64,000 nt of DNA from Nemertoderma westbladi. Lineage: Eukaryota > Xenacoelomorpha > Nemertodermatida > Nemertodermatidae. The notes under the pieces were generated by a model. The model saw only the letters and a list, made by a program, of their open reading frames with translations. It made no database searches and had not been told where the DNA came from. The translations under genes were made by a program, and so were the position numbers. Location of the stretch: assembly GCA_032718475.1 (NCBI GenBank), contig JAUCBJ010001123.1, forward strand, positions 1 through 64,000. The letters run 5' to 3'. Shown here piece after piece: positions 56,301-64,000 of this stretch (the first letter of the stretch is position 1; each line of letters begins with the position of its first letter).

Positions 56301-58259
56301 AAAGTGAAAGTTAGTTATTGCATACGGAATAGCCATACAACTGTGAAAGTGAAAGTTAGTTATTGCACACGGAATAGCCATACAACTGTGAAAGTGAAAG
56401 TTAGTTATTGCATACGGAATAGCCATACAACTGTGAAAGTGAAAGATAGTTATTGCATACGGAATAGCCATACAACTGTGAAAGTGAAAGTTAGTTATTG
56501 CACACGGAATAGCCATACAACTGTGAAAGTGAAAGTTAGTTATTGCATACGGAATAGCCATACAACTGTGAAAGTTAGTTATTGCATACGGAATAGCCAT
56601 ACAACTGTGAAAGTGAAAGTTAGTTATTGCATACGGAATAGCCATACAACTGTGAAAGTGAAAGTTAGTTATTGCGTACGGAATAGCCATACAACTGTGA
56701 AAGTGAAAGTTCGTTATTGCATACGGAATTGCCATACAACTGTGAAAGTGAAAGTTAGTTATTGCATACGGAATAGCCATACAACTGTGAAAGTGAAAGT
56801 TAGTTATTGCATACGGAATAGCCATACAACTGTGAAAGTGAAAGTTAGTTATTGAATACGGAATAGCCATACAACTCTGAAAGTGAAAGTTAGTTATTGA
56901 ATACGGAATAGCCATACAACTCTGAAAGTGAAAGTTAGTTATTGCATACGGAATAGCCATACAACTGTGAAAGTGAAAGTTAGTTATTGAATACGGAATA
57001 GCCATACAACTCTGAAAGTGAAAGTTAGTTATTGAATACGGAATAGCCATACAACTCTGAAAGTGAAAGTTAGTTATTGCATACGGAATAGCCATACAAC
57101 TGTGAAAGAGAAAGTTAGTTATTGCATACGGAATAGCCATACAACTGTGAAAGTGAAAGTTCGTTATTGCATACGGAATAGCCATACAACTGTGAAAGTG
57201 AAAGTTAGTTATTTCATACGGAATAGCCATACAACTGTGAAAGTGAAAGTTAGTTATTGCATACGGAATAGCCATACAACTGTGAAAGTGAAAGTTAGTT
57301 ATTGCATACGGAATAGCCATACAACTCTGAAAGTGAAAGTTAGTTATTGCATACGGAATAGCCATACAACTGTGAAAGAGAAAGTTAGTTATTGCATACG
57401 GAATAGCCATACAACTGTGAAAGTGAAAGTTAGTTATTGCAATGGAATAGCCATACAACTGTGAAAGTGAAAGTTAGTTATTGCATACGGAATAGCCATA
57501 CAACTGTGAAAGTGAAAGTTCGTTATTGCATACGGAATAGCCATACAACTGTGAAAGAGAAAGTTAGTTATTGCATACGGAATAGCCATACAACTGTGAA
57601 AGTGAAAGTTAGTTATTGCATACGGAATAGCCATACAACTGTGAAAGAGAAAGTTAGTTATTGCATACGGAATAGCCATACAACTGTGAAAGTGAAAGTT
57701 CGTTATTGCATACGGAATAGCCATACAACTGTGAAAGTGAAAGTTAGTTATTTCATACGGAATAGCCATACAACTGTGAAAGAGAAAGTTAGTTATTGCA
57801 TACGGAATAGCCATACAACTGTGAAAGTGAAAGTTAGTTATTGCATACGGAATAGCCATACAACTGTGAAAGTGAAAGTTAGTTATTGAATACGGAATAG
57901 CCATACAACTCTGAAAGTGAAAGTTAGTTATTGCATACGGAATAGCCATACAACTGTGAAAGTGAAAGTTAGTTATTTCATACGGAATAGCCATACAACT
58001 GTGAAAGAGAAAGTTAGTTATTGCATACGGAATAGCCATACAACTGTGAAAGTGAAAGTTAGTTATTTCATACGGAATAGCCATACAACTGTGAAAGTGA
58101 AAGTTAGTTATTGCATACGGAATAGCCATACAACTGTGAAAGTGAAAGTTAGTTATTTCATACGGAATAGCCATACAACTGTGAAAGTGAAAGTTAGTTA
58201 TTGCATACGGAATAGCCATACAACTGTGAAAGTGAAAGTTAGTTATTTCATACGGAATA
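50341..58259. repeat. 45-bp satellite, about 176 units (7.9 kb)
   Basis: The unit is 45 bp, with GAAAGTGAAAGTTAGTTATT and ACGGAATAGCCATACAACTG halves. Shorter 39-bp units (loss of six bases in GTGAAA) and 49-bp units (an extra CATA) occur repeatedly. A block of 894 bp (19x45+39) is duplicated: landmarks at 52527 (GAATGTG) and 52781 (ATAGGC) recur at 53421 and 53675. The single TGCAATGG unit near 57440 is a local deletion. Open frames on both strands are repeat artefacts. Confidence 0.96.
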
Positions 58260-58279
58260 ATAATAATAATAATAATAAT
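58258..58279 (-). repeat. (ATT)n tail of the LINE at the satellite junction
   Basis: About seven ATT units (on the element strand) lie between the LINE 3' UTR and the satellite word CATACGGAAT. A 3' microsatellite tail is typical of target-primed insertion for several LINE clades. Confidence 0.75.
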
Positions 58280-58560
58280 TTCTTTTTATTCGCAAAAACT
58301 CCGCAACAAGTTAAAAAACCGCACAGAGGCAGCCTAACAGAATAAGATCCCATTATAGCTGATTATTACGCGAATAAAGCGTCACAACCTACGATTTAAT
58401 TTGTACTATAAAATTAACAGTTTTAGTACTCAACTAATCTATAATAATGTACTGTACAATATGTACACAGTACCTTAAGCACAAACTTCGATCAAACTCG
58501 TTAGCCAGCTGTCTCCGGCATATATTTGTTTAAATTTATAGTCATATTAGTGTGTTTAAT

Positions 58561-61500
58561 TTATGTTATGTCGTCACGTGAGTACATTTTGTAAAATTCC
58601 TTCTTTAGTTTATTTGTAAATTTGCTATATGACTTTGTTTCGCGAATATTTAAATTTAGAGAATTCCACAGTCTCGTACAACTAACCATCACGCTGTTGT
58701 ATCCAAATTTTGTTTTTGGTACTTTGATACGGAATGTTCTTTTATTTATGTTTTTATTTTGCTTTTTAGAATTTTTAAGGAAAGCAATACTTAGATTTTT
58801 AAATGGTGTTGATAAATCGAAAAAATATTTAAAGAAGTATTTTAGTACGTAGAAATTTCTAAGTGCTTGTAAGTGGGGTAATTTTGCCTTAGTGCGTAAT
58901 TCTGTCCCAGTGGCATCTCTGATTTTTTTGCAGTAGACAGTGCGTAGCCCGTAGTTTTGAATTTTATCTAGCCCGTAAAGTAATTCTTTGTACCCGTGTG
59001 TCATATGTAGTGGTGTAATAATTTCACAGCAGTAATTATGTAGTGGTAGGACAGTAGCCTTATACACTGTTAGTTTCGTGTTAGTAGGTAATTGACCTTT
59101 AATAAGTCTTAAACATGATACTGCATGGGTCATTTTCTCAGCAATCAATTTTATTTGTGGCTTCCAAGTAATTTTATTATCAATTATTATTCCTAGGTAT
59201 TTAAATTGCGAGCTCTGTTTAACGGTTGCTTTTCCTATGTGCAGGTTAATTTTTTCTATCTCATTTGTTCTAGAATGTGGAGTTATTAAAATAAATTCAG
59301 TTTTTTCGGGATTTAGTTGCATTTTTAAACTTGAAAAGGTACTATCTATTTTTAATATACGACTTGATAAAGTTTGGGTAGCAGCGATCGGATCCGGTCC
59401 TGATGCAAAGATGAGAGTGTCGTCAGCGTATTGAATGATGTTAAGGTCTTCAGATTCAGCAATTTCGTTGACGTATATGAGGAACATAAGAGGTCCCAAA
59501 AGTGTTCCTTGCGGAATTCCCCGTTCAGTCTGTTCCCAACTGGAGAAGTTACCGTTGAGCTTAACCCTTTGTTTTCGTTGGCAAAGGTAGTCTTTCATTA
59601 GGGAGACAGCAGTCGAATGGAGACCAATTTCTTTTAATTTTAGAAGAAGAATATGATGATTCAACGAATCGAAAGCCTTACTTAGATCTAGTGAAGCTAC
59701 AGCCACGTGATTTCCTTCGTCAAGTTTTGATCGCCAATTCTCAGTTGCGTATATAATCGCATCCTTAGTAGAAAAAGATTTCCGAAAACCAAACTGTTTG
59801 CTAGGGAGTAGTTTATTTTTTGTTATGTATGTGATTAATTGTATATAGATGACACGCTCATATATTTTTGCAAATGAGGAAGTTACAGAAATAGGTCTAT
59901 AATTTTCAGGTATTTCTTTGTCTCCTTTTTTGTACACCGGGGTTACTTCTGCTAATTTAAGTCTATCAGGGAATTGAGATTTAGTTATAGATTGGTTAAT
60001 TAAATGAGTCATGATAAATATTATTTTAGGGGAAATTAATTTTATTATTTTCGGGGGCACCTTTGAAGGACCAGGCGATTTATTCTCATTAAGTTTTGAG
60101 ATTATATCGGAAACAGTAATCGCATCAATGTTTTTGAAACTGAAATTGTTAATTAAATCTTGATGTTTTTTACTTGGTTCATACGGAATGTCCTGTAGTC
60201 CCAGAAAATTTCCTAGATTTAGATACGTTTTGTTAAACAATGATGCCATTGCTATTGGTTTGTTTATTATCCTTTTTAATTTTTCATCCCGTAAGGAGTG
60301 AATTTTGCACGATGGACTCTCTTTATTGAGAATGTTATTTATAATTTTCCACTTTTTACGGGATGAGCTTTCAGAAATGAATTTAGATTTTATAAACTTG
60401 TTCTTAGCAGCCCTATTTGCATTATTAAATTTGTTCCTATTAAATTTGAAAATACCAAAATCTGAATCCAGTTTAGTCCTACGCCAATTTACCATTGACT
60501 GTGATTTTTTATTTTGCAGTTCTTCCAATTTATCGTTCCACCATGGGCGGTTAGTATTTTTATTGTTTTGGTTATGGCGTTGTTTCATTAGTTTTCTTTT
60601 AATCGGGGCATGTTTTTCAATAATTTTTTCTAACACATCTTCAAATAAATTAAAAGCTAAGTTTATATCATTATGCTGATAAACGTTAGTCCAATCTATT
60701 TTATTTATATCTGACAAAAACATTTTTTCTGAGAAACTACTGTAGTCCCTATAAGATACCCAGTTGCCAGTGTTGGACGCGTTCATTTTGTTTAGTTTAG
60801 AATTTATCTTAAATGTTACGAATTCATGATCTGAGAAGTAACATGGAAATGTGTTGCTCTCCGTTCTATCTAATGAAAACGAAGTAATAAAAAGGTCCAA
60901 CAGGGTGTCAATTGTTTTGCCATAACGTGTAGGATTCTTTTCATCAGCTATAGAGAGTCCATATTGGCCCAAGATTGTTTTAAAATCTTCAACTTTTTTA
61001 TCGGTGGAATTTAATATATTTATATTAAAATCTCCCATTATCACAATTTTCTTACTCGTAGAATTAATAGCACTTTCTAGTTCATCATTAAATTGATTTA
61101 TGAAGAGTGATGAATTTTTTGGTGGGCTGTATACTAGCCCAACAATAAATTCATTACTAACTTCTATCCAAATTGAATCATATTTATTTGTAGTTTTGGT
61201 TAATTTAATATCTGCTCGTACTTGATGATTAACACTGTCGGGTATATAGATAAGTACACCTCCCCCCTTTTTATTACGTCTATCAGCTCGATATAAATTG
61301 TAGCCAGCCAACTTGACACTTCTATTTGGTACGTTTTTTTTAAGCCATGACTCAGTCACACCTATAATTAGATTGTCATCTATACTGGTTAATATGTCTT
61401 TTAATTCCGAGTAGTTTTTGACGATACTTCTGGCATTTAAAAGTAAAAATTTGGTTTGGTTTTTATTTTCTAGCAAGTAGTCTCTCACATTATTTAGATG

Positions 61501-62550
61501 TTGTCTATTTTTTCCAAACTTAATTTTATATTTATTATTACTTTTAGGATCAATGTAGTTTATGTTTGGCGTCGGGCCAGGGTTCTTGTGAACATCTCCA
61601 GCACGGTTTATTATAGTTATGATGGTGTGCGAAATAATAATAATATCTGTAATATAAAATATATATCGCATGAAAATAATAATATAACATTTTATGAAAA
61701 CAAATGTATTTCTTTTCATAATTTGTCTTACTGAATTGCGTTCTTTGTTTGTAATTTTGTGTCCTAGTTTCGAGTGATGTCTTTTTTGTATTCCTATTAT
61801 ATTCGTTTGCCAAGCTGAGTAAATTAATATTAAAATTATTAGCCGTTGTGGCGAATATGTATTGTAATGCTGTGAACGTAGTATTACAATATATGTCACT
61901 ATAGTAGTTATGAATAAGAGTGTGAAATGTACAAATGGACTTCCCGCAAAGAAATGGCAGTTAATATTTATTTTTATTTTTATATTAAGGGAGATGTGTA
62001 TCAAGTTACCAATTAATGCATATAAAAATATAAATCTGTAATTATTTTTGTTACCTGATACAACACGGCTTATATGACATTTTTTATTAAAATAATTATA
62101 TATTTCAGAAAAATATTTTGGGTAAAATTTTGGGTAAAATGCTTCATAAATTGCCGCATATTGAATTATGTATCCTATTTTATAAATGGTGCTAATGACA
62201 GTTGCCAGGTACTGGTGGCTAACGAGGAAGATCAAAATAACTATAAAATAATCAATAACACAGTATTTATCATCAATAAGAGATTGTACTTGTACATGGG
62301 ATCTGTATGAGTACAATGTGGGCAATCGAAATTGTGTACCGGTACCGGTAATGCTGCTTGTGCGGTTATTACATACATTTAAAGAAATTATATCGCAATA
62401 ATTGGACCGGTAGATACATGTACCGGTATATATTTGAATATTATTTTTGCAGTAAAATAGTAAAATTACCATAAAAGGAAAAATAAAATTTATCATTGGA
62501 TGATAAACGAACATTATAAAATGGTCATTTCGTTTGATATTATTAATCAA
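58561..62550 (-). CDS. LINE ORF2: 2A-like leader, AP endonuclease, reverse transcriptase
   Basis: The open frame spans 1329 codons. A likelier start is Met278 (61717-61719), which gives about 1052 residues opening with a hydrophobic stretch and then the 2A-like GDVHKNPGP (318-326); the preceding 277 codons look like AT-rich read-through, low in complexity. Endonuclease: NARS (about 373), TESW (Glu400), GDFN (Asp507), SDHE (574-577). RT: about 860-1130, with DLSKAFD (Asp955), GIPQG and YADD at 1041-1044. The C-terminal 200 residues contain the ...LWNSL... motif often seen after RT in this group. All catalytic motifs seen are present. The enzyme nicks target DNA and copies element RNA at the nick. 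It follows ORF1, whose stop is 72 bp upstream of the frame opening. Confidence 0.92.
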   Translation of the reverse strand: MINNIKRNDHFIMFVYHPMINFIFPFMVILLFYCKNNIQIYTGTCIYRSNYCDIISLNVCNNRTSSITGTGTQFRLPTLYSYRSHVQVQSLIDDKYCVIDYFIVILIFLVSHQYLATVISTIYKIGYIIQYAAIYEAFYPKFYPKYFSEIYNYFNKKCHISRVVSGNKNNYRFIFLYALIGNLIHISLNIKIKININCHFFAGSPFVHFTLLFITTIVTYIVILRSQHYNTYSPQRLIILILIYSAWQTNIIGIQKRHHSKLGHKITNKERNSVRQIMKRNTFVFIKCYIIIFMRYIFYITDIIIISHTIITIINRAGDVHKNPGPTPNINYIDPKSNNKYKIKFGKNRQHLNNVRDYLLENKNQTKFLLLNARSIVKNYSELKDILTSIDDNLIIGVTESWLKKNVPNRSVKLAGYNLYRADRRNKKGGGVLIYIPDSVNHQVRADIKLTKTTNKYDSIWIEVSNEFIVGLVYSPPKNSSLFINQFNDELESAINSTSKKIVIMGDFNINILNSTDKKVEDFKTILGQYGLSIADEKNPTRYGKTIDTLLDLFITSFSLDRTESNTFPCYFSDHEFVTFKINSKLNKMNASNTGNWVSYRDYSSFSEKMFLSDINKIDWTNVYQHNDINLAFNLFEDVLEKIIEKHAPIKRKLMKQRHNQNNKNTNRPWWNDKLEELQNKKSQSMVNWRRTKLDSDFGIFKFNRNKFNNANRAAKNKFIKSKFISESSSRKKWKIINNILNKESPSCKIHSLRDEKLKRIINKPIAMASLFNKTYLNLGNFLGLQDIPYEPSKKHQDLINNFSFKNIDAITVSDIISKLNENKSPGPSKVPPKIIKLISPKIIFIMTHLINQSITKSQFPDRLKLAEVTPVYKKGDKEIPENYRPISVTSSFAKIYERVIYIQLITYITKNKLLPSKQFGFRKSFSTKDAIIYATENWRSKLDEGNHVAVASLDLSKAFDSLNHHILLLKLKEIGLHSTAVSLMKDYLCQRKQRVKLNGNFSSWEQTERGIPQGTLLGPLMFLIYVNEIAESEDLNIIQYADDTLIFASGPDPIAATQTLSSRILKIDSTFSSLKMQLNPEKTEFILITPHSRTNEIEKINLHIGKATVKQSSQFKYLGIIIDNKITWKPQIKLIAEKMTHAVSCLRLIKGQLPTNTKLTVYKATVLPLHNYCCEIITPLHMTHGYKELLYGLDKIQNYGLRTVYCKKIRDATGTELRTKAKLPHLQALRNFYVLKYFFKYFFDLSTPFKNLSIAFLKNSKKQNKNINKRTFRIKVPKTKFGYNSVMVSCTRLWNSLNLNIRETKSYSKFTNKLKKEFYKMYSRDDIT
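61573..61599 (-). other. 2A-like ribosome-skipping motif in ORF2
   Basis: GDVHKNPGP follows a hydrophobic helix (ISHTIITIINRA). The consensus is D(V/I)ExNPGP; here His replaces Glu. 2A-like motifs at the ORF2 N-terminus are known in trypanosome L1Tc and sea-urchin CR1-type elements. Whether this variant skips is unknown. Confidence 0.7.
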
Positions 62551-62621
62551 TTAGTTTGCCTCTAGCTAAAAATAAAAGATGATGAGCATTGTATAAAGAA
62601 TATATAAATGAATATATATAT

Positions 62622-64000
62622 TTAGACACTGATATTACCGTGGGCTGTGATGGCCCTTATTAGGGCTATTGCCGAATCAACTAACGGGTTACCGGCGTTG
62701 CTGTTCAGCCCTCTGTCCGAACTAACTGTGTTGGATTGATTTGCCGCACAAAAGTCAAAATAATAGGGCTGATCGAATTGTCGATGCGGTGTAGCGATGA
62801 ATGGTTGATGGATATTCCGGTACATTGCCGTGGGTTGTTGCAAGTTGGTCGATTTACGAGGGTACTCATGGTGGAATTGCTGCGTATCTGCAGGTGTAGG
62901 ATGATATTTCCACGCAGATGCCGGGGGCAATTGCCTGTTATGTTGCAAGCGATAATTTCCTCCCCCTCTATTCATCAGAGGTGGTTGGGGGTAGGAAGTT
63001 TGTTTAAATTGATGCGGGTTCGGGCAGCGATATTCGGACGGAACGGAACTATTCGTCTGCTGCTTGTGTGCGTGAGGTCCATGTATTTGCAGCTTTATAT
63101 TTCTCGCAAGTATTCCAATATATTTTGCGGCGATATGTTTGGTGTCAAATAAGTGTGATTTTTTAATATTCGACTGCTCAACCAATCTAACACCGACCTT
63201 TTGACATAGCTTCCGGATTTCTCCGTTGATTGCGTCTACATTGACATCCGAACGAGTGATGATCTCAGAAACGTGGATATCGCAAAGAGGCCACTTTTTG
63301 CGAATAGTCTCGATACTTTCGTGTGTATTATTTATTATTAAAGAGGTATTATGATTTTCGGGATTGAAGTCATTAGTCCCCGTTTGGATATACACATGGT
63401 TGATTTTATTTGAAAATTTATTTATAGAGGACGTAGTATTCCGTAGGAGGTCGCCCGTTGTGGCACAGGGAACCATGCGGGCTGCCCGGTCAATTTTGCG
63501 CGGATATATATACTTCCGGTTACTATCCATGAATAGCAGGGTAGTAACTCTGTTATCTTTGTCTTCCGTTGGTGTAACCCTGATAAATTCGGTGGTATCG
63601 GTATCAATATCAATGACTGTCGGTGTTTCTGCGGTAGTACCGGAATTCGATTGAGTATGAGAACCGTTACCCGTAATTATTTGGTTTGAATCTGGCTGTT
63701 CCAACTCCTGTATAATTTCTGAATCAGATTGCCCAGCATCTGGATATCCCGATGCATGGTCGCATTGACCAGGAGTTAGCTGGGTTTTGTTATCGGTATA
63801 GGTCGTGGCAGTAGAACAGAGGCTAGATTCGACTATGCGCTCGAGATTATTAATGCGCATCATGTCGCCTCGCCGTATCTCTTTTACCTGGGCAAGTTCG
63901 AGTTCTACCGTAGCCAGACGATCAAGTAATCGGCTATATAATTCCAGACATTGAGCCCCATCATGTACGCCAGGTGTATGAGGGCTACCGGTACATGACG
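62622..64000 (-). CDS. LINE ORF1 with SGNH/esterase-like domain, 5'-partial
   Basis: The frame is open from the window edge (64000) to the stop at 62622; the first visible Met pair is at 63863, but a leucine-rich coiled coil (LYSRLLDRLATVELELAQV) lies upstream in frame, so the real start is outside the window. The central domain has LLFMDSNRKYI (block I, Ser), QTGTND (block III, Asn) and DTKHIA (Asp-His), spaced as in the SGNH hydrolase-like ORF1 of CR1/L2 elements. The C-terminus is proline-, glutamine- and histidine-rich, with several aromatic residues. Block I lacks the usual Gly before Asp-Ser. In the family ORF1 binds element RNA and may hydrolyse acyl esters; activity here is unproven. 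Confidence 0.82.
   Translation of the reverse strand, partial: SCTGSPHTPGVHDGAQCLELYSRLLDRLATVELELAQVKEIRRGDMMRINNLERIVESSLCSTATTYTDNKTQLTPGQCDHASGYPDAGQSDSEIIQELEQPDSNQIITGNGSHTQSNSGTTAETPTVIDIDTDTTEFIRVTPTEDKDNRVTTLLFMDSNRKYIYPRKIDRAARMVPCATTGDLLRNTTSSINKFSNKINHVYIQTGTNDFNPENHNTSLIINNTHESIETIRKKWPLCDIHVSEIITRSDVNVDAINGEIRKLCQKVGVRLVEQSNIKKSHLFDTKHIAAKYIGILARNIKLQIHGPHAHKQQTNSSVPSEYRCPNPHQFKQTSYPQPPLMNRGGGNYRLQHNRQLPPASAWKYHPTPADTQQFHHEYPRKSTNLQQPTAMYRNIHQPFIATPHRQFDQPYYFDFCAANQSNTVSSDRGLNSNAGNPLVDSAIALIRAITAHGNISV

Larger units (their letters stand above)
58260..64000 (-). mobile_element. CR1-like non-LTR retrotransposon, 5' end outside window
   Basis: Minus-strand order: ORF1 (partial at the window edge), ORF2 (endonuclease and RT), a 300-bp 3' UTR, AATAAA (complement of 58285-58290) and an (ATT)n tail at about 58258-58279 that abuts the 45-bp satellite. 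An esterase-like ORF1 with an EN-RT ORF2 fits the CR1/L2 group. Both frames are open in this window, so the copy may be intact. Confidence 0.85.

Noticed and set aside
50331-58219. Long open frames on both strands of the 45-bp array (up to 1461 codons)
   Set aside because: Same repeat artefact; the frames tolerate 39-bp units only because 39 is also divisible by three.
8547-58259. CRISPR-like arrays
   Set aside because: Units are contiguous with no unique spacers, no cas genes, and the context is metazoan.

Overview
The window is repeat-rich DNA from an animal, probably an invertebrate. The evidence is a BEL/Pao LTR retrotransposon, a CR1-like LINE whose ORF1 has an esterase-like domain and whose ORF2 carries a 2A-like motif, tRNA-derived Pol III boxes, a P-element-like remnant, a MITE, and an AT-rich background. 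The phylum cannot be named from sequence alone. No intact host gene is supported. About 27 kb (some 42%) is tandem satellite.

Layout: (1) 1-3844 is the 3' part of an older BEL-like element ('element A'): a broken third ORF, a polypurine tract and a 3' LTR; a truncated LTR of the same family lies at 7452-8005. (2) 3845-13325 holds a 33-bp minisatellite, a MITE, palindromes, a 10-bp satellite, a P-element-like transposase remnant, a 39-bp satellite and a 106-bp satellite. (3) 15056-30810 is a nearly complete 15.8-kb BEL/Pao element ('element B') with two 1899-bp LTRs (about eight differences), 5-bp TTAAT target-site duplications, a leader with three tandem hairpins, a broken gag, an open pol (protease, RT, RNase H, integrase) and an additional zinc-knuckle ORF between pol and the 3' LTR. 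(4) 30471-33266 is a tandem duplication of the LTR end plus flanking DNA. (5) 33581-47829 is a 30-bp satellite of about 475 units. (6) 49936-50245 is GC-rich foreign-looking sequence joined to a head-to-head pair of SMART cDNA primers, which marks a library or assembly chimera. (7) 50341-58259 is a 45-bp satellite. (8) 58260-64000, minus strand, is a CR1-like LINE whose microsatellite tail abuts that satellite.

The most interesting signals are in the BEL/Pao family. A third ORF with three zinc knuckles is present in two divergent elements. A 17-nt motif recurs nine times across element B, in two coding frames and in untranslated DNA. The leader has three tandem hairpins, and the LTR carries a tRNA-like Pol III promoter. 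I read these as possible RNA packaging or expression machinery; that is inference. The most important warning is the synthetic adapter near 50.2 kb, which makes the linkage across that point unreliable.
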